The position numbers were made by a program, and so were the translations under genes. Of a stretch of 64,000 nt of DNA, positions 16,005 through 25,045 are shown in pieces. Position 1 is the first letter of the stretch. Every line of letters starts with the position of its first letter. Below the pieces are notes generated by a model. The model searched no databases. It was not told the DNA's origin and worked only from the letters and a program-made list of their open reading frames with translations. Source of the stretch: JBJXGV01 sp046160485 (GTDB lineage: Bacteria > Orphanbacterota > Orphanbacteria > JBJXGV01); NCBI GenBank assembly GCA_046160485.1, contig JBJXGV010000012.1, positions 283,204 to 347,203 on the forward strand. The letters are read 5' to 3'.

Positions 16005-18254
16005 CTAGTTCAAGCGTGAATGCAGTCCCGCCGCGCGCGCGCGAATCCGTTCCGTGAGCATCGTCAGCCGCGCGTCCTCGTGCGCCGTGCGAATCGCCAT
16101 CGACAACGCTCGCCTGTCGCCGATCAAGAAAACCCACTCGCGCCCGCGAGTGATCGCGGTGTAGAGAAGATTTCGACGAAGCATTACGAAGTGCTCGGTG
16201 TGGAGCGGCAGGATCACTGCGCGATACTCGCTCCCCTGCGCCTTGTGCACGGAGCACGCGTATGCGAGCGATAGCTCGTCGAGTTCCTCCCACTCGTACG
16301 TGACAACTCGGCCGTCGAATTCCACGAGGAGTTCTCGCGCATCCTCGTCCGCGTTGGACACACGTCCGACGTCGCCGTTCCAAACTTCCTTCTGGTAGTT
16401 ATTTCGAACCTGCATGACTTTGTCGCCGACGCGGAAGACGCCGTCGCCGCGTGCGATCACGCGCCCGGACGGATTGAGCAGTGCCTGAAGCGATTCGTTG
16501 AGGTTGTCGACGCCGAGGACCCCGCGATACATCGGCGACAAGACTTGCAGGTCTCGAAACGGATCGAGCCCGTAATCGCGCACGAGTGTCTCGGCAACGA
16601 GTCTCTTGAGGGTCGCGAGCGACTCGGCGGGCGCGGCCGATTCGATGAACTGGAAGTCGCGCGTTACCGGCGCAAGCGTCCCGTCGCTCGGAGAATCGTG
16701 TTGGTCCCCGCGCGCCTCCGCGATGGTCTCGATCATCTCGCCGCGATTGACTCGGTGCGCGTTCCTGACGATGAGGCTTCGTTCCGCCTGGCGGTAGATC
16801 TTGTCGAGGAGGACAACGCGTCCGATGTCGCTTGCGATGATGTCGCGAAGCACGTTGCCGGGACCGACGGGCGGGAGTTGATCGGTGTCGCCGACAAGCA
16901 TGAGAAGCGATCCGTTCGGCACCGCGGACGAGAGCGCCTGCATCAGGAGCAGGTCGATCATCGAGGCCTCGTCGACGATGACGACGGAGGCGTCGATGAG
17001 CCGGGCGGGGCCGCGGCCGAACGCGCCGGTCCGCGGATCCCACTCGAGGAGGCGGTGCAGCGTGCCGGCCGGCCGGCCGGTGGCCTCGGTCAACCGCTTC
17101 GCGGCGCGCCCCGTCGGCGCGGCAAGAATGAAACTCTCGCCGAGACGCTCGAGAAGCCGGATCACCGTGCGCACGAGCGTCGTCTTGCCCGTTCCCGGGC
17201 CGCCGGTAACGATGAGGACGCGTTCGCTGAAGACGGACTCGAGTGCGAGGAGCTGTTGTTCGCCGAGATCGATGCCGCCTTCGATGACCGCCATGCGCGC
17301 GACATCCGTCGCGTTGAGCGGTGGCGTCGAGCGGCGCGCGCTCGCCAACATGCTCAGGTCGTTCGCGACGTCCTCCTCCGCGAGGTCGAAATGCGGGAGG
17401 AAAAGTAGCGATCCGCGCTCGGCGTCGACGCGTTCGACGAGGCGCCGCGTTTCGAGCAGCCGGCGCGCGGCCCCCTCGCTCAACACGAGATCCGCATCGA
17501 GGAGTTGCGCGACCTCCGATTCGAGCGTCTCGCGCCCTGCGCAGACGTGCCCTTGGTTCGCCTTCTCGCGGAGGAGAAAGAGCATCCCTGCTTCGATGCG
17601 CGACGGGTGGTCGGGCGGAACGCCGAGCGAGTGCGCAATGCGATCGGCCGTCTTCCAGCCGATGCCGGTGATCTCTTCGGCCACGGCATACGGATTCGCG
17701 CGGAGCCGCTCGATCGAATGCGAGCCATACGCCTTCCAAATCTTTTGCGCGAGGCGCGCGGAGATGTCGTGGCCCTGCAGGAAGACCATCACCTCACGCA
17801 CGCCGCGCTCGCGCTCCCAACCCTCGCGAATCTTGCGCGCGCGAACCGGGCCGATCCCCTCGACTTCCGTAAGCCGCTCCGGGGAGTCATCGATGATCGA
17901 CAATGTCTGCTCGCCGAATGCGTCGACGATGCGCTTCGCCATCTCGTCGCCGACGCCCGCGCAAACCCCCGACGAGAGGTAGCGCACGAGCCCCTTCAGC
18001 GTCGAAGGCAGCGAGAGCGCGAACTCGTGCGCCTGAAACTGCCGGCCGAAGCGCTTGTCGACGGTCCAGCTCCCGGTGAAACACGCGGACTCGCCCGGCG
18101 AGAGCGGCGGCATGTTGCCGACGACCGGGACGAGCCGCGGCTCGCCCTCGACACGCACGCGGAGAACCGTGAAGCCATTCTCCGGATTCGTGAAGACGAT
18201 CTTCTCGACCGTCCCGACGAGTGTCGCTACCTCGGCCTTCGGGTCCCTCGGCAC
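16005..18254 (-). CDS. recD2: RecD2-type superfamily 1B DNA helicase
   Basis: A 5'-3' DNA helicase of the RecD2 group, acting without RecBC in replication-fork and mismatch-repair contexts. With the GTG at 18254, seven bases after the ndk stop, the protein is 749 residues, the family's usual size. Longer in-frame starts run inside ndk and were rejected. An N-terminal OB-like segment is followed by helix-hairpin-helix repeats (LTEVEGIGPVRARKI, EEITGIGWKTADRI). The motor carries Walker A GGPGTGKTT, Walker B VVIVDEASM, GDTDQLPPVGPG (motif III) and the C-terminal SVHKAQGSEY and YTAITRG motifs. Confidence 0.93.
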   Translation of the reverse strand: MPRDPKAEVATLVGTVEKIVFTNPENGFTVLRVRVEGEPRLVPVVGNMPPLSPGESACFTGSWTVDKRFGRQFQAHEFALSLPSTLKGLVRYLSSGVCAGVGDEMAKRIVDAFGEQTLSIIDDSPERLTEVEGIGPVRARKIREGWERERGVREVMVFLQGHDISARLAQKIWKAYGSHSIERLRANPYAVAEEITGIGWKTADRIAHSLGVPPDHPSRIEAGMLFLLREKANQGHVCAGRETLESEVAQLLDADLVLSEGAARRLLETRRLVERVDAERGSLLFLPHFDLAEEDVANDLSMLASARRSTPPLNATDVARMAVIEGGIDLGEQQLLALESVFSERVLIVTGGPGTGKTTLVRTVIRLLERLGESFILAAPTGRAAKRLTEATGRPAGTLHRLLEWDPRTGAFGRGPARLIDASVVIVDEASMIDLLLMQALSSAVPNGSLLMLVGDTDQLPPVGPGNVLRDIIASDIGRVVLLDKIYRQAERSLIVRNAHRVNRGEMIETIAEARGDQHDSPSDGTLAPVTRDFQFIESAAPAESLATLKRLVAETLVRDYGLDPFRDLQVLSPMYRGVLGVDNLNESLQALLNPSGRVIARGDGVFRVGDKVMQVRNNYQKEVWNGDVGRVSNADEDARELLVEFDGRVVTYEWEELDELSLAYACSVHKAQGSEYRAVILPLHTEHFVMLRRNLLYTAITRGREWVFLIGDRRALSMAIRTAHEDARLTMLTERIRARAAGLHSRLN

Positions 18255-18261
18255 GAGACGT

Positions 18262-18678
18262 CTAGACCATTCCCGCCGAATCGAAGAAGAATGGAATCTC
18301 CGTCTGCGCGCTGGCCGGGGAATCGGACGCATGGACCGCGTTCTTCCCCTTGTCCGTGCCGAAGTCCTTGCGAATCGTTCCCGGCGCCGCCTTGAGCGAA
18401 TCGGTGTCGCCAATGAAGGCGCGCAAATCGTCGATCGCGTTCTCCTTCTCGAGGACCATCGGGACGCACGGCCCGGAGCACATGAACTCGACGAGGCCCT
18501 CGTAGAACGGCCGACCCTTGTGTACCGCGTAGAACGCTTCGGCCTGCCGCGGCGCGAGCCGCGTCATGCGAACCGCACAAAGTTTGAACCCGGCGCGCTG
18601 CACGCGCGCGATGATTTCACCCGTGCTCCCGGCGCCGACGGCGTCGGGCTTCACGATCATGAGCGTCTGCTGAATCAT
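18262..18678 (-). CDS. ndk: Nucleoside diphosphate kinase
   Basis: Transfers the gamma-phosphate from ATP to NDPs through a phospho-histidine. The 138-residue length is standard. His116 in NAVHASDSP is the catalytic residue, and MIVKPDAV near the start is the family's N-terminal block. GAAGGAG lies about eleven bases before the ATG. Located 48 bases after sucD; since succinyl-CoA synthetase can make GTP or ATP, the adjacency is metabolically sensible and is seen in other bacteria. Confidence 0.97.
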   Translation of the reverse strand: MIQQTLMIVKPDAVGAGSTGEIIARVQRAGFKLCAVRMTRLAPRQAEAFYAVHKGRPFYEGLVEFMCSGPCVPMVLEKENAIDDLRAFIGDTDSLKAAPGTIRKDFGTDKGKNAVHASDSPASAQTEIPFFFDSAGMV

Positions 18679-18726
18679 TTCCGTGTCGTCTCCTTCGAAT
18701 GCGTGAATCGTGCGAGGGCGGCGGCG

Positions 18727-19599
18727 CTAGCGGCCGAGCGCCTTCGCGACCAAATCAGGAATCTCGCTCGGAATCTTCGCGACGGGAATCCCCGCCGCGG
18801 TGAGCGCGGCGATCTTCTCGGCGGCAGTGCCCGTTCCGCCCGAGATGATGGCGCCCGCGTGCCCCATTCGTTTCCCCGGCGGCGCGGTCTGCCCTGCGAT
18901 GAACGCGACCACGGGCTTCTTCATCTTCGACGCGACATATTTCGCCGCCTCTTCTTCGTCCGTCCCGCCGATCTCGCCCATCATCACGATGACCTTCGTT
19001 TCCGGGTCGGCCTCGAACTGCGGCAACACGTCGAGGAACGTTGTGCCGATCACGGGATCTCCGCCGATACCGATGCACGTCGTTTGCCCCATGCCGCGCT
19101 GCGTCAGGTTCCAAACGACTTCGTACGTGAGCGTCCCGCTGCGCGAAACGACTCCGACGGGGCCGGGTGTCGCGATCTGGCCGGGAATGATGCCGACTTT
19201 CGATTGGCCAGGCGAGATGAGCCCGGGGCAATTCGGGCCTAGCAGGCGCGTGCCGCGCGATTTCAGATACGGCAGCGCGCGCACCATGTCGAGTGTCGGA
19301 ACCCCTTCCGTCACCGCGACGACGAACGCGACGCCCGCCGCCGAGGCTTCGATGACGGCTTCCGCCGCGAACGGCGGCGGAACGTAGATAACCGACGTGT
19401 TCGCGCCCGTCGCCTCGACGGCCTCGCGTACCGTATCGAAAACCGGAACGCCGTCTTGCTTCGTGCCGCCCTTGCCCGGCGTTACGCCCGCGACAACCGC
19501 GGTTCCATACTCGGCCATGAGTTTCGAGTGAAACGAACCGTCGCGCCCCGTGATTCCTTGCACGACGACGCGCGTCTGTTTGTTGATGAAGATGCTCAC
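18727..19599 (-). CDS. sucD: Succinate-CoA ligase, alpha subunit
   Basis: The 290-residue alpha subunit of succinyl-CoA synthetase (TCA cycle). VQGITGRDGSFHSKLM is the CoA-binding start of the family, and the phospho-histidine is in GHAGAIISGG. VVSRSGTLTYE and GIGGDPVIGT are conserved. The GTG start at 19599 overlaps the sucC stop (GTGA), typical coupling of the two subunits. Confidence 0.97.
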   Translation of the reverse strand: MSIFINKQTRVVVQGITGRDGSFHSKLMAEYGTAVVAGVTPGKGGTKQDGVPVFDTVREAVEATGANTSVIYVPPPFAAEAVIEASAAGVAFVVAVTEGVPTLDMVRALPYLKSRGTRLLGPNCPGLISPGQSKVGIIPGQIATPGPVGVVSRSGTLTYEVVWNLTQRGMGQTTCIGIGGDPVIGTTFLDVLPQFEADPETKVIVMMGEIGGTDEEEAAKYVASKMKKPVVAFIAGQTAPPGKRMGHAGAIISGGTGTAAEKIAALTAAGIPVAKIPSEIPDLVAKALGR

Positions 19600-20741
19600 G
19601 AGCGAGCCCCCCTTCCCGCGAGAGCGACCGCCTTCTTCACCGCGTCGTCCATCGTCGTTAGCGCCTCGAGTCCGATCCCCGCGAGAATCTTGCGCGCCTC
19701 GTCTTCGTTCGTCCCTGTGAGGCGGATGACGATCGGTAGATCGAGCTTCGTCTCGTCGAGCGCCTTGACGAGCCCACGCGCCACGTCGTCGCAGCGCGTG
19801 ATACCGCCGAAAATATTGAAGAGGATCGATCGCACATTCTTGTCGCGCGTGAGAATCTTGAGCGCCGTGACAACCTTCTCGGGATTCGACGAGCCGCCGA
19901 TGTCGAGGAAGTTCGCCGGCCGTCCGCCGAAGTGCTGGATCGTGTCCATCGTGGTCATCGCGAGCCCGGCGCCATTGACGACGCAGCCGATTTCGCCGTC
20001 GAGCTTCACGAACGACAGCCCCTTCTCGCGCGCCTCGACCTCGGAGAGTTCCTCCGAATCGGGATCGCGCATCGCCTCGATGTCGGCGTGACGAAAGAGC
20101 GCGTTGTCGTCGACGACGAGCTTCGCGTCGACCGCCCACACCTCGCCCGCGGGATTCGTGATGAGTGGGTTGATCTCGACGAGCGACGCGTCGGTGTCGC
20201 AGAAGACGCGATAGAGCTTCGTCAGAATCGCCGCCGCTTGCTTCGCCGCGTTCGGATCCGAGTAGAGCTTGCTCGCCAGATAGCGCGCATCGTACGCGCG
20301 GAACCCGAGCGCCGGATCGACGCCGAGCTTGATGATCTTCTCGGGCGTCTTCGCAGCGACCTCTTCGATGTCGACGCCTCCCGCCGCGCTCACCATGAAC
20401 ACGGCGCGCTGCGTGGCGCGGTCGAGGATAATTCCCGCGTAGCATTCGCTCGCGATATCCGCCGCCTGCGTCACGAGCACCTTGCGCACGGGCAGCCCCT
20501 TGATCTCGAGCGCGAGGATCGCCTCGGCCTTCTCGCGCGCCTCCGCGGGCGTCTTCGCGAGCTTCACGCCGCCGGCCTTCCCGCGCCCGCCCACATGCAC
20601 CTGCGCCTTCACGACGACCGTGCCGCCGATCTCACGCGCCGCGGCCTCCGCCGCCGCCGCGTCGGTCGCTACGATCCCCTTCGGCACGGGGATTCCGGCG
20701 CGGATGAACAACTCCTTCGCCTGGTACTCGTGCAGTTTCAC
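19596..20741 (-). CDS. sucC: Succinate-CoA ligase, beta subunit
   Basis: The 381-residue ATP-grasp beta subunit. KLHEYQAKELF at the N-terminus, VVVKAQVHVGGRGKAGGV (nucleotide loop), LVEINPLI (metal site) and GAGLAMTTMD are canonical. The start is a GTG at 20741 preceded by AAGGGAG seven bases away and overlapping the upstream stop (GTGA). It forms an alpha/beta enzyme with SucD. Confidence 0.97.
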   Translation of the reverse strand: MKLHEYQAKELFIRAGIPVPKGIVATDAAAAEAAAREIGGTVVVKAQVHVGGRGKAGGVKLAKTPAEAREKAEAILALEIKGLPVRKVLVTQAADIASECYAGIILDRATQRAVFMVSAAGGVDIEEVAAKTPEKIIKLGVDPALGFRAYDARYLASKLYSDPNAAKQAAAILTKLYRVFCDTDASLVEINPLITNPAGEVWAVDAKLVVDDNALFRHADIEAMRDPDSEELSEVEAREKGLSFVKLDGEIGCVVNGAGLAMTTMDTIQHFGGRPANFLDIGGSSNPEKVVTALKILTRDKNVRSILFNIFGGITRCDDVARGLVKALDETKLDLPIVIRLTGTNEDEARKILAGIGLEALTTMDDAVKKAVALAGRGARS

Positions 20742-22081
20742 TTCGCGCTCCCTTTCTTCACGTGTTTCTTGAGAAATCCGTCGATGATATTCCAAAGATT
20801 CGGATGCCCGATCTCCTGAAGCTCGTAGCGCACGCGCACGCACGGCTTCTTGATGTCGATGATGCGCGAGAGGTCGATCGGCGTGCCGATGATTACGACG
20901 TCGCACGGCACCGCGTTGATCGTCGCGGCGAGATCCTTCATCTGCTCGTCGCCGTAGCCCATCGCCGGCAAGAGCGGCCCGATGTTCGGGTACTTCGCGT
21001 ACGTCTCCTTGATGCGTCCCTTCACGTACGGACGCGGGTCGATGATCTCGCTCGCGCCCCACTTCCGCGCCGCGAGCACACCCGCGCCGTACTTCATCTC
21101 GCCGTGCGTCAGCGTCGGCCCGTCTTCGACAACGAGCGCCTTCTTTCCCCACACGAGATTCGGCTTGTCGATGAAGATCGGCGAAGCGGCATCGACGATC
21201 ATCGCGTCCTCGTTGACGCGCATCGCGTTCGTCCTCACCGTGTCGGCGCCTCCCTGCGGCGCGGAGTCGACCTTGTTGATGATGACCAGATCCGCACGCC
21301 GGAGATTCGTTTCGCCGGGATAGTACGTCAGTTCGTGGCCGGGCCGATGCGGGTCGCACACGACGATGTGCAAGTCGGGCGCGAAGAACGGCGTGTCGTT
21401 GTTACCGCCGTCCCAGAGGAGAACCTGCGCTTCCTTCTCCATCGCCGCGAGAATCTTCGCGTAGTCGACGCCTGCGAACACCGCGGTCCCCATGCGCAGG
21501 TGCGGCTCGTACTCTTCCATCTCCTCGATCGTGCAGTTCTGGCGCTTCATGTCGGCGATCGTGCGGAAGCGCTGCACCTCTTGCTTCGTCAGATCGCCGT
21601 ACGGCATCGGGTGGCGCGCCACCGCGATCTTCACCTTGCGCTCTTTCAAAATCTGCGCGACGCGGCGCGTGGTCTGGCTCTTGCCGCTTCCCGTGCGCGC
21701 CGCGGTGATCGCGATCACCGGCTTCTTCGAGCGAAGCATCGTGCGCTTCGGCCCGAGCAGGCGAAAATCCGCGCCGGCCTCTTGCACGCGCGACGCCATG
21801 TGCATCACGTGCTCGTGCGAGACATCCGAGTACGCGAAGACGACCTCGTCGACGCGCAACCGCCGAATGAGGGCCTCGAGTTCCGCCTCGGCGTAGATCG
21901 GAATCCCCTCGGGATAGAGCGCCCCCGCGAGCGCCGGCGGGTACGCACGCCCGTCGATGTCGGGAATCTGCGCCGCGGTGAAGCAGACGACTTGCGAATC
22001 GGGGTCGTCCCGGTAACACATGTTGAAGTTGTGAAAGTCGCGCCCCGCAGCTCCCACGATGATGACACGTTTTCTTGCCAT
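20738..22081 (-). CDS. Cyclic 2,3-diphosphoglycerate-synthetase-like P-loop protein
   Basis: A 447-residue protein of the family annotated from archaeal cyclic 2,3-diphosphoglycerate synthetase. The N-terminus (KRVIIVGAAGRDFHNFN) is a nucleotide-fold start, with P-loop TAARTGSGKSQTTR (126-139) and LLWDGGNNDTPFF, DLVIINKVDSA later, recalling GTPase-like NKxD recognition. True synthetase activity has only been shown in thermophilic methanogens, so in bacteria the function is open. It is coupled to sucC by a GTGA overlap and follows the PHP gene by seven bases. AAGGAG lies twelve bases before its ATG. It is the least understood member of this operon. Confidence 0.8.
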   Translation of the reverse strand: MARKRVIIVGAAGRDFHNFNMCYRDDPDSQVVCFTAAQIPDIDGRAYPPALAGALYPEGIPIYAEAELEALIRRLRVDEVVFAYSDVSHEHVMHMASRVQEAGADFRLLGPKRTMLRSKKPVIAITAARTGSGKSQTTRRVAQILKERKVKIAVARHPMPYGDLTKQEVQRFRTIADMKRQNCTIEEMEEYEPHLRMGTAVFAGVDYAKILAAMEKEAQVLLWDGGNNDTPFFAPDLHIVVCDPHRPGHELTYYPGETNLRRADLVIINKVDSAPQGGADTVRTNAMRVNEDAMIVDAASPIFIDKPNLVWGKKALVVEDGPTLTHGEMKYGAGVLAARKWGASEIIDPRPYVKGRIKETYAKYPNIGPLLPAMGYGDEQMKDLAATINAVPCDVVIIGTPIDLSRIIDIKKPCVRVRYELQEIGHPNLWNIIDGFLKKHVKKGSAK

Positions 22082-22088
22082 GGCGTTT

Positions 22089-23366
22089 CTATGCTCCTTC
22101 CTCGACGATCCGAATCGCGTTCGAAATGATCCACGGAAATTCCTTGCGGCGATAGAACGGGGGCATGCGGCGCGATTGACTCACCTCGCAGCGATAGACA
22201 CCCGGTTCCGTCACGCGTTCCTCGAGCACGGGGCCTTCGCCCTCGCGCCAAATCTGGCCGTCCTTGTAGATGCGCACAATGGCGCGGTGGCCGCCCGGCG
22301 TCACGGCGACGATGCGGCCGCCGTTCGCCGCGTCGAGCGCCGCCTGCCCGCCGACCATTGTGATCTCCGAGCCCCGGCGAAACTGAAACACGAATCCATT
22401 GCCCGCCCCGAGCGCGCGAAAAACAACACACGCGTGTCCGGCTTCGAGGCAGTGAAGCAAATAGCGCGAGGGATCGATCATCGCGAGCGTCGCGGAATCC
22501 GCGGACTCGGCCGTCCACCACGGCCACACCTCCGTCGCGACGACGCAGAACGCCTCCCAGTAACCGGGGAACGCAAGCCGCCCGCCCCACGGAAGGTCGA
22601 CGCGAGCGTGCGCGTCACACGAACCGACGCCGACGACGTTGCCATTCACGAGGAGCGAATCCCACAGCGCGAGATTCCGCGACGGGCGATCGAGAAGAAG
22701 CGCGAGCGAACGCACGGGCGCGATCGGATACGTGATCAGGCTGCCGAGGATGTCGAGCGGGCTATCACCGCGCCAATCTTCGTCGGCGTTGTAGATCTCG
22801 ATGGCGCGGACGCGCTCGCGCGCGGAGCGATCCCATCCCGCGCGATGCCGCGACGGGTGCGCGATGATCGGCAGCGCGTCCTGCTTCTCGATCTGCGTGA
22901 TCGCCTCGTCGACGCTCATCCCCTTCGGATCGCCGAGCGCGCGCACTTCCTCCGTGACGCCGATGGCGAGCACGTGGCCGCCGGTCGTCGAAACCTCTTC
23001 GGCGACGACGAGCGCCGGCCACGCCAGTGTGGCCTCCGGCATCGCGCGGAGGTCGTTGTGATCGGTGAGGAGAACGAACGCGAGGCCCGCGTCGGCCGCG
23101 GCGCGGCGAATCTCGTCGGTGGTTCCGCCGCCGTCGTGCGAGTAGTTCGAGTGGACGTGAAACGCGCCGAAGGCCGACTGCTTCAATCCCGACGCGTGGC
23201 TGATTCCGGGGGCCGGTTGTCCCCACGGCGCGATCGCGGCGAGAAGAAGTCCGCGATAGGCAAGAAAGAGAAACGCGGTGAGGCCGACAACGCGCCAGAT
23301 CGTGACGCCGCGGCGGCGCGGCTCGGGCGCGGCCGCCGGCTTCTCCGCGGCGATCGCCGCGCTCAC
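22089..23366 (-). CDS. Membrane-anchored PHP-domain metallohydrolase
   Basis: 425 residues from a GTG that overlaps the rfaE2 stop (GTGA). One N-terminal hydrophobic helix (about 23-45) probably anchors the protein with the rest outside the cytoplasm. The PHP metal motif HVHSNYSHDG (70-79), then LLTDHND, the Glu-rich VVAEEVSTTGGH and IIAHPSRH supply metal-binding residues of PHP phosphoesterases. The C-terminal 130 residues look like a beta-rich domain (VAVTPGGHRAIVRIYKDGQ). It follows the two heptose genes, so a role in envelope sugar-phosphate metabolism is possible but unproven. Confidence 0.85.
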   Translation of the reverse strand: MSAAIAAEKPAAAPEPRRRGVTIWRVVGLTAFLFLAYRGLLLAAIAPWGQPAPGISHASGLKQSAFGAFHVHSNYSHDGGGTTDEIRRAAADAGLAFVLLTDHNDLRAMPEATLAWPALVVAEEVSTTGGHVLAIGVTEEVRALGDPKGMSVDEAITQIEKQDALPIIAHPSRHRAGWDRSARERVRAIEIYNADEDWRGDSPLDILGSLITYPIAPVRSLALLLDRPSRNLALWDSLLVNGNVVGVGSCDAHARVDLPWGGRLAFPGYWEAFCVVATEVWPWWTAESADSATLAMIDPSRYLLHCLEAGHACVVFRALGAGNGFVFQFRRGSEITMVGGQAALDAANGGRIVAVTPGGHRAIVRIYKDGQIWREGEGPVLEERVTEPGVYRCEVSQSRRMPPFYRRKEFPWIISNAIRIVEEGA

Positions 23367-23851
23367 GAGCGCTCCGCGCGCGCGCGCGACTGGATCTCGG
23401 CGACGAGCCCGCGCGTCGAACGCCCATCGACGAGCGGGATCACCACGACGCGCCCGCCCCACGATTCGACCTCGTTGCGGCCGACGATCGTCTCGGGCAC
23501 GTAGTCGCCGCCCTTGACGAGTACGTCGGGGCGCAGCGCAAGAATCGTTTCGCGAGGCGTCGGCTCCGCGAAGAGCACCGCGACGTCGACGACGCGTAGC
23601 GCCGCGAGCATCTCGGCGCGCTCGTCCTCCGGAACGATCGGACGACCCGCGCCCTTCAGGCCGCGCACCGTCGCATCGCGGTTGACGCCGACGAAGAGAA
23701 GATCGCCGCACGCCTTCGCGCCTTCGAGAATCGCCAGATGCCCAACGTGGAGGATATCGAAGCAGCCGTTCGTGAAGACGACGCGCTTGGCGCCGCCTCG
23801 TGCGGCTTCGCGCTCGCGCACCGCGTCATCGAGCGAGAGGACGCGCCCCAT
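23363..23851 (-). CDS. rfaE2: Heptose 1-phosphate adenylyltransferase
   Basis: A 162-residue cytidylyltransferase-fold enzyme that adenylates D-glycero-D-manno-heptose 1-phosphate to ADP-heptose for lipopolysaccharide core. TNGCFDILHVGH (27-38) contains the HxGH nucleotide motif and GRSTRGLV the C-terminal ISSTxx-like motif. In E. coli this is the C-terminal half of HldE; here it is a separate protein. The ATG at 23851 overlaps the rfaE1 stop by one base (TGATG). GTGA overlap follows with the PHP gene. Confidence 0.95.
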   Translation of the reverse strand: MGRVLSLDDAVREREAARGGAKRVVFTNGCFDILHVGHLAILEGAKACGDLLFVGVNRDATVRGLKGAGRPIVPEDERAEMLAALRVVDVAVLFAEPTPRETILALRPDVLVKGGDYVPETIVGRNEVESWGGRVVVIPLVDGRSTRGLVAEIQSRARAERS

Positions 23852-24849
23852 CACGCTCCCTCGCGGCCAAGCGCCGCGGAAGCGAGTTCGTCGCGCGAGA
23901 TCGTCGCGGCGCCGACCTCGCGAATCACCGCGCCCGCCGCGTGATTCGAGAGGATCGCCGCCTCCGCGAGCGTCGCGCCAGCGCCCACCGCCATCATGAA
24001 TGTCGAGATCACCGTGTCGCCCGCGCCCGTCACATCGAAGACCTCGCGCGCGACCGTCGGCAGGTGGAGCGCTTGCCCGCCGCGCTCGAAGAGCGACATC
24101 CCCTGTTCGCCGCGCGTGACGAGCACCGCCTCCGCGCCGACGACGCGCAGAATCGCCTCGCCGGCGCGCACGAGGCCTTCGTCGTCGCGAATCGGGAAAC
24201 CCGCGGCCTGCGCCGCCTCCCCTTGGTTCGGCGTGATGAGCGACGCCCCCGCGTAGCACGCAAAGTTCGGCGCCTTCGGATCGACCGCGACGAATCGCCC
24301 CGCGTCGCGCGACATCGTAATGACACGCGACGCAAGATCGGCCGTCACGAGCCCCTTCGCATAATCGGAGACGATCACGCCGTTTCCGGCGCGCACGAGC
24401 GGCTCCGCCAGCGCGCACAGCTTCGCGACAACCGCGCTCGCCGCCGGGGCGCGATCCTCGCGGTCGATGCGCACGACCTGCTGGCTCTGCGCGATGACGC
24501 GCTCTTTCACCGTCGTCGGCCGCGCGGAGTCGACGATGATCCCGGCCGCGTCGAGCCCGCGCTCGCGCAGCGCGCGCTGAAACGCGCGCCCCGCGTCGTC
24601 GTCGCCGATCACGCCGAGAAGGTGGACGCGCGCGCCGAGCGCCAAGAGATTCGCCGCGACGTTCGCGGCGCCACCCAGACGGACCGACTCGCCGGAGACG
24701 TGAACCACCGGTACCGGCGCCTCAGGCGAGATCCGCTCGACGACGCCCCAGATGTAGCGATCGAGCATGCAGTCGCCGACAACCACGAGCGACAAGCTGT
24801 CGAAGCGCGCGAGAATTTCCCGCAGGCGAGTCTCGGAGATTGCGTTCAC
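23851..24849 (-). CDS. rfaE1: Heptose 7-phosphate kinase (RfaE1, PfkB family)
   Basis: Phosphorylates D-glycero-beta-D-manno-heptose 7-phosphate at C1 in ADP-heptose synthesis. 332 residues from the GTG at 24849, which has AAGGGA about six bases upstream; in-frame starts further out lack support. Recognised by DCMLDRYIWGVVERISPEAPVPVV, GGAANVAANL and the PfkB anion hole DVTGAGDT. First gene of an eight-gene minus-strand run that ends with recD2; a promoter is visible at 24945-24973. Confidence 0.95.
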   Translation of the reverse strand: MNAISETRLREILARFDSLSLVVVGDCMLDRYIWGVVERISPEAPVPVVHVSGESVRLGGAANVAANLLALGARVHLLGVIGDDDAGRAFQRALRERGLDAAGIIVDSARPTTVKERVIAQSQQVVRIDREDRAPAASAVVAKLCALAEPLVRAGNGVIVSDYAKGLVTADLASRVITMSRDAGRFVAVDPKAPNFACYAGASLITPNQGEAAQAAGFPIRDDEGLVRAGEAILRVVGAEAVLVTRGEQGMSLFERGGQALHLPTVAREVFDVTGAGDTVISTFMMAVGAGATLAEAAILSNHAAGAVIREVGAATISRDELASAALGREGA

Positions 24850-24944
24850 GATGATCCCTTGAGCTTGGGAGTGTGGGGCCAGGAGGGCTTTTGTCACTCG
24901 GCCCACGCCCGACAAACGAACCGAATTGTGTTCCGGCGGAGGCG

Positions 24945-24973
24945 AGGCTACATGCGAGGCCAATGCGTGTCAA
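24945..24973 (-). promoter_or_regulatory. Sigma-70 promoter of the rfaE1-recD2 run
   Basis: Reverse strand: TTGACA (24968-24973, perfect -35), 17-base spacer, TAGCCT (24945-24950). Predicted start near 24938, about 90 bases before the rfaE1 GTG. Confidence 0.6.
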
Positions 24974-25010
24974 TGCATTTAATCTTGTGGACTTACGCGC
25001 GACGGCTGCG

Positions 25011-25039
25011 TTGACGCTCCAGGACGCCGGTGCTAAGGT
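25011..25039 (+). promoter_or_regulatory. Promoter placing transcription start on the M6 protease ATG
   Basis: TTGACG (25011-25016), 17-base spacer, TAAGGT (25034-25039), then only six bases to the ATG at 25046. No ribosome site fits between, so the mRNA is probably leaderless. Confidence 0.55.
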
Positions 25040-25045
25040 CGCCGC

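Noticed and set aside
15778..16383. Long reverse open frame spanning the intergenic region and the recD2 end
   Set aside because: It overlaps recD2 in another frame, has a low-complexity Arg-rich translation, and the intergenic part is better explained by the trxA promoter and a small RNA.
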